Shown in pieces: positions 27,485 to 36,399 of a DNA stretch of 64,000 nt. This stretch comes from Clostridium ganghwense (GTDB lineage: Bacteria > Bacillota > Clostridia > Clostridiales > Clostridiaceae): the NCBI RefSeq assembly GCF_026735165.1, contig NZ_JAPQES010000003.1, positions 124,001 to 188,000 on the forward strand, written 5' to 3'. The notes under the pieces are model-generated. The model was not told the DNA's origin. It did no database searches and worked only from the letters and a program-made list of their open reading frames with translations. The position numbers and the translations under genes were made by a program. Position 1 is the stretch's first letter. Every line of letters begins with the position of its first letter.

Positions 27485-29077
27485 TTATAAGCTTTTTCTC
27501 ATTTCCAAGTACTCATCATAGGTAACTCTCTTATCAATTACTCCATCTGGTGTAATTTCAATAATTCTATTAGCAACAGTTTGTACAAATTGATGGTCAT
27601 GAGAAGTAAATAAAATTGTTCCTGGGAATTTTATAATTCCATTATTAACAGCTGTGATAGATTCTAAATCTAAGTGGTTAGTAGGTTCATCAAAAATTAA
27701 AACATTTGCTCCACTTAACATCATCTTAGACAGCATGCATCTAACTCTTTCTCCTCCTGAAAGCACGTCAACTTTTTTAAGTGCTTCTTCTCCAGAGAAA
27801 AGCATTCTTCCAAGGAAACCTCTAATGAAACTTTCTGATTTTTCTTCAGAAAATTGACGAAGCCAATCAACTAAATTTAAATCTACATTATTAAAAAATT
27901 CTGAGTTATCCTTTGGAAAATATGATTGTGATGTAGTAACGCCCCATTTATATTCTCCACTGTCAGACTCCATTTCACCCATTAAAATTTTAAATAATGT
28001 TGTTTTAGCAATTTCATTTTCTCCTACAAAAGCTATTTTATCACCTTTGTCTATAATGAAATCTATATTGTTAAGAACTGTTTCTCCATCAATTGTTTTA
28101 GTTAATCCCTTAACACTTAATAAATCTTTACCAGCTTCTCTATCCGGACTAAATCCTACAAAAGGATATCTTCTTGATGATGGTTTTATATCATCTAAAG
28201 TTATTTTATCAAGAAGTTTTTTACGAGAAGTTGCTTGTTTTGCTTTAGATGCATTTGAACTAAATCTCGCAATAAATGTCTGAAGTTCTTTTATTTTCTC
28301 TTCTCTCTTCTTGTTTTGATTTTTAGCCATTTCCAATGCTAATTGGCTAGATTCATACCAAAAATCGTAGTTACCAACGTATAATTGTATTTTCCCAAAA
28401 TCTAAATCTGCAATGTGTGTACATACTTTATTTAAGAAATGTCTATCGTGGGAAATAACTACAACTGTCCCCTCAAAATCAAGAAGGAAGTCTTCTAACC
28501 AATTAATTGATTTTAAATCTAAATGGTTAGTAGGCTCATCTAATAGCAATACATCTGGATGTCCAAATAGTGCTTGAGCAAGAAGTACTCTTACCTTCTC
28601 CATAGCACTTATATCCTTCACTAGCTTTTCATGAAGTTCTTCGCCTATACCTAATCCCATTAATAAAGTGGCTGCTTCTGATTCTGCTTCCCATCCATTA
28701 AGTTCAGCAAATTCGCCTTCAAGTTCAGCTGCCTTTATTCCATCTTCATCTGAAAAATCTGACTTAGCATATAAAGCATCTTTTTCTTTCATAATTTCGT
28801 AAAGTCTAGCATGTCCCATTATTACCGTATCCAAGACTTTGTACTCATCAAATTGGAAATGATCTTGTTTTAAGACTGCCATTCTTTTTCCTGGTCCAAG
28901 TATTACATCACCAGTATTAGGCTCAATTTCTCCTGAAAGTATTTTTAAAAAAGTAGACTTACCAGCACCATTAGCTCCTATTAACCCATAGCAATTTCCT
29001 GGAGTAAATTTAATATTAACATCCTCAAATAACTTACGGTCACCATACCTTAAACTCACTCTGCTTGTACTTATCAT
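27485..29077 (-). CDS. ABC-F family ATPase (YkpA/YbiT type)
   Basis: A 530-aa protein of two ABC domains joined by a basic linker and without membrane segments; ABC-F proteins act on the ribosome in translation or antibiotic protection. The first domain has Walker A GANGAGKST, Walker B VLLLDEPTNHLD and an altered signature, ISAMEKVRVLLAQ. The second has signature LSGGERVRCML and LIFDEPTNHLD, but an altered Walker A, GENEIAKTT. I recall such changes in the YkpA/YbiT branch, so they probably are not damage. GGAGG lies about 12 nt before the ATG. No resistance context is seen. Confidence 0.92.
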   Translation of the reverse strand: MISTSRVSLRYGDRKLFEDVNIKFTPGNCYGLIGANGAGKSTFLKILSGEIEPNTGDVILGPGKRMAVLKQDHFQFDEYKVLDTVIMGHARLYEIMKEKDALYAKSDFSDEDGIKAAELEGEFAELNGWEAESEAATLLMGLGIGEELHEKLVKDISAMEKVRVLLAQALFGHPDVLLLDEPTNHLDLKSINWLEDFLLDFEGTVVVISHDRHFLNKVCTHIADLDFGKIQLYVGNYDFWYESSQLALEMAKNQNKKREEKIKELQTFIARFSSNASKAKQATSRKKLLDKITLDDIKPSSRRYPFVGFSPDREAGKDLLSVKGLTKTIDGETVLNNIDFIIDKGDKIAFVGENEIAKTTLFKILMGEMESDSGEYKWGVTTSQSYFPKDNSEFFNNVDLNLVDWLRQFSEEKSESFIRGFLGRMLFSGEEALKKVDVLSGGERVRCMLSKMMLSGANVLIFDEPTNHLDLESITAVNNGIIKFPGTILFTSHDHQFVQTVANRIIEITPDGVIDKRVTYDEYLEMRKSL

Positions 29078-29150
29078 ATAATTCTTTTTCCTCCATATTT
29101 AAACTTTTTTTATCTTCCGTCAAACTCCTCAAATATTATAACATATAAAA

Positions 29151-29198
29151 GGGGACGGTTCTCAACTTTTTAGCATAAAAAAGTTGAGAACCGTCCCC
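29151..29198. repeat. REP-like palindrome
   Basis: GGGGACGGTTCTCAACTTTTT followed by a short loop and the inverted complement, with arms GGGGACGGTTCTC at 29151-29163 and GAGAACCGTCCCC at 29186-29198. It lies between divergent ABC-F and yitT-type genes. The 29199-29525 interval contains nothing else except a promoter candidate. Confidence 0.92.
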
Positions 29199-29442
29199 TC
29201 ATTTTTGTAATTTTTATGAAAGTTTACCTATAACTAAATTTAATATTCTATAATTTTTTCTTAATTTTAAGAATATTACCTACTTGAAATTGTTTACTTT
29301 TGGTAATCTTGAATTAATTCCGTCAATAACTTTCAACCATGCATAATTCAAGAGCATTTTTAATTAATCTGTTCCAAAACTATAGTAAATCTATTAGTTT
29401 ACTACTCCAGCCTAAAAACCTCTATAAATGTAGGAAAATACA

Positions 29443-29471
29443 CTTTGAGTAATAATATAATTTATGCTACT
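29443..29471 (+). promoter_or_regulatory. Candidate promoter of the first yitT-type gene
   Basis: TTGAGT (29443-29448) and TACTAT (29466-29471) with a 17-nt spacer, 55 nt before the start codon. Confidence 0.45.
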
Positions 29472-29525
29472 ATTAAACCGAATTTAAGGCAATTATAAAT
29501 AATATATTTTAAGAGGAGAAATATT

Positions 29526-30374
29526 ATGAAAAATTTATTTAAGGAAATAGTACTATTATTCCTTGGCTGTGTACTTTTTTCAATTTATGTTTCAGTATTT
29601 TTAGTACCAAATAAAATTGGTACAGGAGGCTTGACTGGAATCGCTTTAGGATTAAATCTTTTATTTAAATTTCCTATTGGTTTTACTACTTTAATTATGA
29701 ACATTCCTCTTTTCATTTTCGGTTATAGTCTTTTAGGTAAGAAGTTTGCTATTAAAAGTGGAATAATTGTGGTTAGTTCTTCTTTACTAATAGATTTTCT
29801 AAACTCACATTTCTCATTTAAACCCCTTGGTGATATGCTAACAGCGACAATATTTTGTGGAGTTATTTCAGGCATAGCAATGGCAATATTATTTATGAAT
29901 GGAGCATCAACTGGTGGTCTTGATATATCTGGTAAAATTATCAGAAGTAAATTCCCAAACCTGCAGCTTCCTAAAATTTTACTTGCCCAAGATATAGTTA
30001 TATATATTTTTATAGGCCTAACATTAGGTCCTCACTCAGTAATGTATGCAATTATAATGAGTTTCATTAGATCTAAAACTATGGATACTATTCAAGAAGG
30101 AATAGCTTCTTCAAGACAATGTATTATTATATGCAAAAAACCTGATTTAATTATTGAAGCTATAAAAAATGAACTTGGAAGAGGAGTAACTCTACTTAAT
30201 GCTGAAGGCTGCTACTCTCATACTGATAGAAAGTTTGTATATGTCGTTATTCAAAAATTTCAATTAAATAACTTTAAAAGCATAGTTAATCGTATTGATC
30301 CTACTGCTTTTGTGGCAGTATCATCAGTAAATGATATTCAAGGTAATTTTAAACAAAAGTCTCTTTCTATGTAA
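29526..30374 (+). CDS. YitT family membrane protein (DUF161-DUF2179), copy 1
   Basis: A 282-aa protein with five or six membrane helices (VSVFLVPNKIGTGGLTGIAL, FMNGASTGGLDISGKII) and a cytoplasmic C-terminal DUF2179 domain ending FVAVSSVNDIQG. The family is widespread in Firmicutes, with no agreed function. AAGAGGAG lies before the ATG. A paralogue of nearly the same length and layout is at 33542-34405. A REP-like palindrome starts six bases after the stop codon. Confidence 0.88.
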   Translation: MKNLFKEIVLLFLGCVLFSIYVSVFLVPNKIGTGGLTGIALGLNLLFKFPIGFTTLIMNIPLFIFGYSLLGKKFAIKSGIIVVSSSLLIDFLNSHFSFKPLGDMLTATIFCGVISGIAMAILFMNGASTGGLDISGKIIRSKFPNLQLPKILLAQDIVIYIFIGLTLGPHSVMYAIIMSFIRSKTMDTIQEGIASSRQCIIICKKPDLIIEAIKNELGRGVTLLNAEGCYSHTDRKFVYVVIQKFQLNNFKSIVNRIDPTAFVAVSSVNDIQGNFKQKSLSM

Positions 30375-30379
30375 ACATA

Positions 30380-30423
30380 GGGGACGGTTCTCAAGTTTTA
30401 TTCAAAACTCGAGAACCGTCCCC
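30380..30423. repeat. REP-like palindrome overlapping the end of the DUF218 gene
   Basis: Arms GGGGACGGTTCTC (30380-30392) and GAGAACCGTCCCC (30411-30423) around AAGTTTTATTCAAAACT. The element supplies the last codons and the stop codon of the minus-strand gene that ends at 30391. Confidence 0.92.
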
Positions 30424-31185
30424 TATTCTATCAAAAATATAAGAATTAATAACAGCAAAATATTCACGTACATAATAATTAGGTATCAGTAAAAAATGAA
30501 GTTTTGCTGGTACTGCATATGTATCAAATCCAACTCTTTTAGCAAGAAATTGTGCTCTAAACATATGAAAATTAGTTGTAACAATAGATATCTTTATATC
30601 TGTTCTACCATCAATTTGTTTAAGCTTTTCTTTGGTATATTCTATATTTTCAGCTGTACTAGTTGATTTTTCCTCTTTCACAATGTTATTTTCATCAACT
30701 CCATGCTTTACTAAAAATCTTTTCATAGCTTCTGCTTCTGTTATATACTCTCTTGGTCCTTTTCCACCTGAAACTATGATTTTAACATCTGGATACTTGT
30801 CTATATATTCTAAGCTTTTATACATTCTTTGGCTTAAAGCTAATGACATTCTTTCTCCTCTTAACCCCGCTCCTAAAATTAATAAATAATCACTTTGCTT
30901 AAATTTATTATTGCTTCCTGACGCAATAATAAACCCTTCTATAATAATAAAAGAGACTGCTCCAAGCGAAACTAATATTGTAAATATTTTTTTCACACTT
31001 TTATTAACTTTGATTTTTTTATTTTTTTCTAATTTTTTAATCATACCTATCAAAAACATAACAATTGCAAGCATTAACCAAAATGTTGAAAAACTTATTT
31101 TTCCTCCAAATATAACTAATAAAAAATAATATATAACATATATTACCCCCAACATAGTTATACTTATATTTCTCACTTTTTCCAT
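30391..31185 (-). CDS. DUF218 membrane protein (YdcF/SanA/ElyC type), C-terminus encoded by a REP
   Basis: A 264-aa protein with three N-terminal membrane helices (to about residue 85) and a DUF218 domain: LLILGAGLRGERMS, IIVSGGKGPREYITEAEAM and TSTAENIEYTKE. Relatives act in envelope processes, such as ElyC in peptidoglycan precursor metabolism and SanA in vancomycin tolerance. AAAGGTG lies before the ATG. The final residues GDGSRVLNKT and the TGA stop are read from the REP palindrome, so the original C-terminus was probably replaced or extended by the repeat. Confidence 0.82.
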   Translation of the reverse strand: MEKVRNISITMLGVIYVIYYFLLVIFGGKISFSTFWLMLAIVMFLIGMIKKLEKNKKIKVNKSVKKIFTILVSLGAVSFIIIEGFIIASGSNNKFKQSDYLLILGAGLRGERMSLALSQRMYKSLEYIDKYPDVKIIVSGGKGPREYITEAEAMKRFLVKHGVDENNIVKEEKSTSTAENIEYTKEKLKQIDGRTDIKISIVTTNFHMFRAQFLAKRVGFDTYAVPAKLHFLLIPNYYVREYFAVINSYIFDRIGDGSRVLNKT

Positions 31186-31370
31186 ATGTTACACCTTTCC
31201 TAATATTTATTGAATTTAACTTTTTAAATTTAATCACTACTTATACTACAAATTATCTTAACACTTTATTTTATCTAAAAGTTATCAAATTAGTAACAAA
31301 TAGCCTGGTATCTAGTTCATTTATATAAGTATCTATTAAACATGTACATATACTTATTAATATAGTCTTT

Positions 31371-31402
31371 TCAAACATAAAAGCAGCTATTACTAGCTGC
31401 AA
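31371..31402 (-). terminator. Terminator downstream of the PHP pseudogene
   Basis: GCAGCTA (31383-31389) and TAGCTGC (31394-31400) form a 7-bp stem. On the minus strand it is followed by TTTTATGTTT. Confidence 0.65.
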
Positions 31403-31424
31403 ATAAGTTAATAAAAATATAGTA

Positions 31425-32152
31425 TTAAACTGCTCTTAATTTACAATTTATTTTTTCTACTCTTTCTTTTATCTGATTTATAGTTCTACTGCTCACTTCA
31501 TTGCATCCTATTGTTGATTCACTAAAACCGTAGACTCCATGAAAATCAGAACCACAGAAAAATTGTCAAATACTCCTGGATGAGCTAATACTGGTACTCC
31601 TCCAGCTATTTTAATAACCTTTATCGCTTCTTCCACATCAACATACTTTACAGATATACTCTGAATACGTTGTACAATATTTTCATAAATACCGCAATAT
31701 ACATTATTGCAATATCCTTTTTCTATTAATGCATGCATTATATGCTTCTTATTTACGCATATACTACCTAAAGACAGTTTTTTTACTTCATTCCAAGTAA
31801 TATTAAATCCACATTTTATTATTTGTTCAACTATTGCTTTTGATTCTTAATTTCGTCTTACATTTATTGGTGTGCAAAATGCTTTTACCATTTCATTATT
31901 TGGATCAATAAAATAACCTAAAACATGAACTTTTCTATCTTTATAATAATCATAGGCTGAAATCTCAATACCAGGTATTATTTCTATATCCAACTTTTTT
32001 CCTAATTGAGTAGCTTCTTCTATGCCCTCTGTTGTATCATGATCAGTTATAGCCAAATGAGTAATCCCTTTTTTCTTAGCAAACATAATTATATCATTTA
32101 TTTCCATATAATTATCCGATTTTTTAGTATGACAATGTAAATCTATTATTAT
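31425..32152 (-). pseudogene. Degraded PHP-domain phosphoesterase gene
   Basis: Minus-strand fragments in different frames reconstruct a PHP protein. The first has DLHCHTKKSD, the PHP metal motif, then HLAITDHDT and IIPGIEISA, and hits a stop at 31847. The middle has GGVPVLAHPG. The last has GSDFHG and ends at 31425. Sequence expected between the last two is missing. The start position reads ATA ATA ATA, with no ATG. Loss of the start, at least two frameshifts and a deletion make it non-functional. The intact ancestor was a metal-dependent phosphoesterase of the TrpH/YciV type. Confidence 0.85.
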
Positions 32153-32336
32153 ATACCTACCTCATTTCAAATATTAAATATTTTACCTTATATTTTTTAT
32201 TTTATTTCTAAAAACAATTCTTGCTATTTAACATTTGCTACTACTCCCCACTTATCTATTTCCAATCACTTACTCATATTTATATAATTTAGGCTATAAG
32301 CGACTTCTTCGCTCTGCACTATCAATAAAAAACTAT

Positions 32337-32347
32337 GGGACGGTTCT
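32337..32347. repeat. Solitary REP arm, left of the RAYT gene
   Basis: GGGACGGTTCT without a nearby partner arm. It is oriented inversely to the solitary arm at 33430-33442, and the RAYT gene lies between them. Confidence 0.85.
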
Positions 32348-32444
32348 TATCTTTTTATTGTCTTTATAAAACAAATTTAATGTTGATTAAATACTAACTA
32401 ATTGGTCAATAATTAAATGTATTTATATTTAAGGAGTGATAACT

Positions 32445-33371
32445 ATGCCAAGAACAGCTAGATTAAAATCTACCACAGCAATATATCATGTTATGATGAG
32501 AAGCATAAGTGATTTTAATCTTTTTAGAGATAATAAAGATAAAGATAAGTATCTAAAGTTACTTAAAAAGTATAAAGGAATCCATATGTTCAAACTTTAT
32601 GCGTTTTGTCTTATGGATACTCATGCACATTTATTAATTGATTCTAATGGAGCTGATATAAGTGGCTTCATGCATAATATTAATCAATGTTATGCTCAAT
32701 ATTATAATAAAAAATATCACAGAACTGGCCATGTATTTGGAGATAGATTTAAAAGTAAAATAGCTACCAATGATGTTTCTATTATGTGTATGTCTGCATA
32801 TATACACAATAACCCTAAAGATATAAAAGGATATAAAAATTGTGTTGAAAACTATAAATATTCAAGCTTTGGAATATATTTAGGAAAACAAAATAATATC
32901 CTTAATATAGTAGATTCACAGTTTATAGTAAATCACTTTAATTCTGATCCAATTTTGGCTACAAATCGTTATTTTAAATTTGTTAAATCCAGAACCAATG
33001 AAAATATTGATAATCTATCAATTGAAGAATTAGAATTTAAAAATATACCTACAAATTATAAAAGTTATGTAAAGCCTATAACAAGAACTTTTACTCCTAA
33101 AGAAATTATCAAATATGTAGCAGATTCATATAATTTCAATGAAACAGATATACACTTAAAATATAATCACAAATCATCTACTTATAGGGCATTATGCGTA
33201 CTTCTAATGCATAATTTATGTGATTTAAAACTTTCTAAAATATCCAATATTTTAGGAAATATAAGTCTCTCCACTGTATCTCAACTTTGTTACAAAGGCT
33301 ATAAATTAATTCATGAGGATTGCACATATCAAGATATAATTATAAATTTTTTAAAGTATAAAACAGCTTAA
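32445..33371 (+). CDS. RAYT-type Y1 (HUH) transposase, REP-associated
   Basis: A 308-aa protein of the Y1_Tnp/IS200-like group in its REP-associated (RAYT) form. It opens MPRTARLKST, where RAYTs typically begin, and has the HUH pair H60-A-H62 (MDTHAHLL), RTGHVFGDRFKS and AYIHNNP. Tyr119 in the last motif is the likely nucleophile, by analogy with the Tyr of E. coli RayT. The C-terminal 100 residues resemble a DnaA domain IV-type helix-turn-helix (LSKISNILG, STVSQL). AAGGAG lies before the ATG at 32445. The gene is intact and framed by inverted REP arms. Confidence 0.9.
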   Translation: MPRTARLKSTTAIYHVMMRSISDFNLFRDNKDKDKYLKLLKKYKGIHMFKLYAFCLMDTHAHLLIDSNGADISGFMHNINQCYAQYYNKKYHRTGHVFGDRFKSKIATNDVSIMCMSAYIHNNPKDIKGYKNCVENYKYSSFGIYLGKQNNILNIVDSQFIVNHFNSDPILATNRYFKFVKSRTNENIDNLSIEELEFKNIPTNYKSYVKPITRTFTPKEIIKYVADSYNFNETDIHLKYNHKSSTYRALCVLLMHNLCDLKLSKISNILGNISLSTVSQLCYKGYKLIHEDCTYQDIIINFLKYKTA

Positions 33372-33429
33372 TCTTTTAGTAATATAAAATTTCATTATCT
33401 AAGATTTATTTTTATTTATAGAATTATTT

Positions 33430-33442
33430 GAGAACCGTCCCC
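33430..33442. repeat. Solitary REP arm, right of the RAYT gene
   Basis: GAGAACCGTCCCC, inverted relative to 32337-32347 and in the same orientation as the arm at 34485-34496. It lies upstream of the promoter of the second yitT-type gene. Confidence 0.88.
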
Positions 33443-33460
33443 TATTCTCACCATTTTTTC

Positions 33461-33490
33461 TTGTAAGTATATACACTTTTATGATATAGT
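33461..33490 (+). promoter_or_regulatory. Candidate promoter of the second yitT-type gene
   Basis: TTGTAA (33461-33466) and TATAGT (33485-33490) with an 18-nt spacer, 51 nt before the ATG. Confidence 0.5.
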
Positions 33491-33541
33491 ATATACGCTT
33501 TAATTAAACCTGCAAACCCACTACTAAGGAGGTACTCAAAT

Positions 33542-34405
33542 ATGAAACAAACAACAAAAGAATACTGCCTTTTATTTCTGGGATGTTTATTATACTCCGT
33601 AGGTACATCTATATTTTTAATACCCGCAAATATAGGCTCTGGAGGGGCAACAGGTATTGCTCTTTGTTTTAATTCCTTATTTAAATTTCCAGTTGGATTA
33701 ACAATTATATTTGTAAATCTACCTCTATTTATATTTGGTTATAAATTACTAGGTAAGAATTTCGCTTTTAAGAGTGCACTTATTGTTTTTTTATCTTCGA
33801 TATTTATAGATTATCTTAATTTGATTCTTATCCCTTTTAATTTAAAATCAATAATGTCACAAGATGTTATGTTATCTTCTATATTCTGCGGTATTACTAT
33901 TGGAATTGGTATAGCTTTAATCTTTATGGCTGGTGGCTCTACAGGTGGATTTGATATATCAGCTAAAATAATTAATAATAAATTCCCATCATTATCTATA
34001 TCCAATATCTTATTAATTCAAGATATATTAATTTACTTATTCATAGCAATAGTTTTAGGTCCTCGCTCTGTCATGTACGCTCTTATAATGAGTTTTGTAA
34101 GAACCAAGTCAATAGATACTCTTCAAGAAGGTATATCGTCATCAAAACAATGTATGATAATTTGTGAATCTCCTGAAGAAATAATTTCAGAAATTCAAAG
34201 TAAGTTATTAAGAGGAATTACGATAATTGATGCTGTAGGTGCTTATTCTAATGGAAATAAAAAAATTATTTATGTTGTCATACAAAATAATCAGCTAAGC
34301 AAACTAAAAAAAATTGTAAAACATACTGATCCGAATGCTTTTGTAACGGTATCATCAGTAAGCGATATACTTGGCAATTATAGACAATCTTCTATGAGTA
34401 TATAA
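33542..34405 (+). CDS. YitT family membrane protein (DUF161-DUF2179), copy 2
   Basis: A 287-aa paralogue of 29526-30374 with the same architecture. Matching landmarks are SIFLIPANIGSGGATGIAL, FMAGGSTGGFDISAKII, ALIMSFVRTKSIDTLQEG and the C-terminal VTVSSVSDILGNYRQ. AAGGAGGT stands before the ATG and it has its own promoter. The gene lies between two REP arms in the same orientation (33430-33442 and 34485-34496). Duplication with divergence is clear from the protein sequences; function is unknown. Confidence 0.88.
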   Translation: MKQTTKEYCLLFLGCLLYSVGTSIFLIPANIGSGGATGIALCFNSLFKFPVGLTIIFVNLPLFIFGYKLLGKNFAFKSALIVFLSSIFIDYLNLILIPFNLKSIMSQDVMLSSIFCGITIGIGIALIFMAGGSTGGFDISAKIINNKFPSLSISNILLIQDILIYLFIAIVLGPRSVMYALIMSFVRTKSIDTLQEGISSSKQCMIICESPEEIISEIQSKLLRGITIIDAVGAYSNGNKKIIYVVIQNNQLSKLKKIVKHTDPNAFVTVSSVSDILGNYRQSSMSI

Positions 34406-34422
34406 AAGTATATATACAATAA

Positions 34423-34463
34423 AAAACACACTGTCTTATATAATTCACAGTGTGTTTTTTCTA
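34423..34463. terminator. Bidirectional terminator
   Basis: AAAAACACACTGT and ACAGTGTGTTTTTT form a stem between the convergent yitT-type and TPR genes. Confidence 0.85.
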
Positions 34464-34484
34464 TAAAAAATCCAACTAAAATTT

Positions 34485-34496
34485 GAGAACCGTCCC
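34485..34496. repeat. Solitary REP arm touching the stop codon of the TPR gene
   Basis: GAGAACCGTCCC. On the minus strand the TPR gene ends TAC TAG, and the last G of TAG is the first base of the GGGACGGTTCTC arm. Confidence 0.85.
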
Positions 34497-36199
34497 TAGT
34501 ATAAAAGTCTGAAATCAGGTACTTTTATAGATTCATTGCCTTTTCCTTTTTCAATCTTATCAATAATTGACTTAACATTGTCATAGTTATCTTTGATTAC
34601 TTTTTTCGTATATTCATCCATATCCTCTTCAATTCCTGCAACTGCTTGCTTTAAATTATAGTATCCTCTGTTGAAATCATTTGTATACATAATATAATAG
34701 CATGCTGCATTATTTAAAGTTAATATGTCATTTTTATTAAGTTTATACGCTTTTCTTATTTCTTCTATACCCTTATCTGATTTACCCATAGTAAGATAAA
34801 CAGTACCAAGGGTTCTATGATATTTTATCGAATTTTCCTTTAATTTTACACACTCTTCTAAAACTTCAGCCGCTTCTTTATCCTTTTCAGCATTAAAATA
34901 AATCAACGCAATATTATATTTTATTTCTGGTTCAGAAGGTTTAATGTTACTTGCCAATTTATAATATTCTAAAGCTTTTTCTGAATTTTGTGCTTGATAC
35001 CAGTAGTAATTAGCTGCATTTCCTATAATATTATAATTATATGGTTCCTTCAGCATTCCTGTTCTAAAATATGCTGCTGAAGCTGTGCTATTATCATTTT
35101 TCTTTAAAATTTCTGGCATAAGAAATGCATAGTTATCTGGGTAATTCTTATTCTTTTCAATAGATTTTTTACAATATTCTGCTGCCTTGTCTAAATCATT
35201 TTTCTTTAAATAAAACCATCCAGCAGTATGAAATACTCTATAATCGTCCTTGTTATTTTTTATTACTTCATCAATCAATTTATTAGCTTCATCATATTTC
35301 TTTAAATTCTGAAGTACCGAAGCCTCAATTAACTTTATTTCTATTTTTCCAACTTCCTTATTCTTAAGTTCATTTATCAATTTTTCAGCTTGTTTAGAAT
35401 CTTCAGCACTTAAAGAATATACTTTTGCAAGCCACATCTTATATGCTATATCTTCTGGATTGTTTTCCTGTAATTTTTTTATGCTCTTAATAATCAAATC
35501 TCTATTGTAAACGGAAACTTGAGCTAAAACATCGTAAATTTTATATTGGTCCTTATTTACATTCCAGGCTTCCTTAAGCTCTGAAAATCCTCCATCCATA
35601 TCATCTATTAACATAAGCAATCTTGAATATTCTGCCATGTCATATGCAGAGTTTTTATCTACAGCGTATGATTTTACTAACTTTTCAGCTTCTTCATTTT
35701 TACCACTTGATCTGTAAATCGCTATCATAGTTTTTATTAACTTTTTATTTTGAGAATTAGATTTTAAAGCTTCTTCACCGTATTTTAATGCCTCTTCTAC
35801 GTTTCCATTCATGAATTCAGTAAAAACTATATTATTTATTATTTCATCTTCTTTACTTTGAGAATCCTTTGCAATTTTTATGTGTTTTTGTGAATTTTTA
35901 ATATCTCCCTTTACTGAGTATGCTTCTGCTATTTTTATATTTTTCCAAGCTAATATTCTATCTTCATCTTCTAAGTTCTCGGTTTTTATCTTGTTATATT
36001 CTTCTATAGCCTTATCATATTCTCCTGAATAAAAATATTCTTGTCCCTTTGCTTCTAATTGTACATTTTTCTTAACAAGATTACCTTTTCGTGTTGCAAA
36101 AAGTGCAATAATTACTACTAAACAGACAACTGCTCCAACCGCACTTACTATAGTTTTTTTATTTAAATTTTCTTTATTAAAATTTATATCAAATTTCAT
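34496..36199 (-). CDS. Membrane-anchored TPR-repeat protein
   Basis: A 567-aa protein with one N-terminal membrane helix (VVSAVGAVVCLVVIIALF, about residues 16-34) and then tetratricopeptide repeats to the C-terminus, for example YSGEYDKAIEEYNKI and AYRTGMLKEPYNYN-like units. It is therefore probably an extracytoplasmic scaffold held at the membrane. The ATG at 36199 has AGAGGTG 8 nt upstream; a frame from 36223 overlaps that site. Partner proteins cannot be inferred. The stop codon is formed at the edge of a REP arm. Confidence 0.82.
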   Translation of the reverse strand: MKFDINFNKENLNKKTIVSAVGAVVCLVVIIALFATRKGNLVKKNVQLEAKGQEYFYSGEYDKAIEEYNKIKTENLEDEDRILAWKNIKIAEAYSVKGDIKNSQKHIKIAKDSQSKEDEIINNIVFTEFMNGNVEEALKYGEEALKSNSQNKKLIKTMIAIYRSSGKNEEAEKLVKSYAVDKNSAYDMAEYSRLLMLIDDMDGGFSELKEAWNVNKDQYKIYDVLAQVSVYNRDLIIKSIKKLQENNPEDIAYKMWLAKVYSLSAEDSKQAEKLINELKNKEVGKIEIKLIEASVLQNLKKYDEANKLIDEVIKNNKDDYRVFHTAGWFYLKKNDLDKAAEYCKKSIEKNKNYPDNYAFLMPEILKKNDNSTASAAYFRTGMLKEPYNYNIIGNAANYYWYQAQNSEKALEYYKLASNIKPSEPEIKYNIALIYFNAEKDKEAAEVLEECVKLKENSIKYHRTLGTVYLTMGKSDKGIEEIRKAYKLNKNDILTLNNAACYYIMYTNDFNRGYYNLKQAVAGIEEDMDEYTKKVIKDNYDNVKSIIDKIEKGKGNESIKVPDFRLLY

Positions 36200-36399
36200 A
36201 TTCAATTCACCTCTTATCAACACTTTATGTTCTATTTTAACAAACTTCTAAAAAAAAAGCTACAAAATTACTTTTCTTTAAACAAATTAAAAGAAAAATT
36301 TCATTTTATTGTTAACATTTTGTATTTAAGTTATACTATAATCTAGTTGAATAGTATCAAAACTATTTCTCATTAATGTTATGATTAGGAGGCGTAAAA

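Noticed and set aside
29151-29198. REP palindromes as ordinary terminators
   Set aside because: They lack a consistent T-run after the stem, and at 21844 and 41031 a separate conventional terminator lies next to them.
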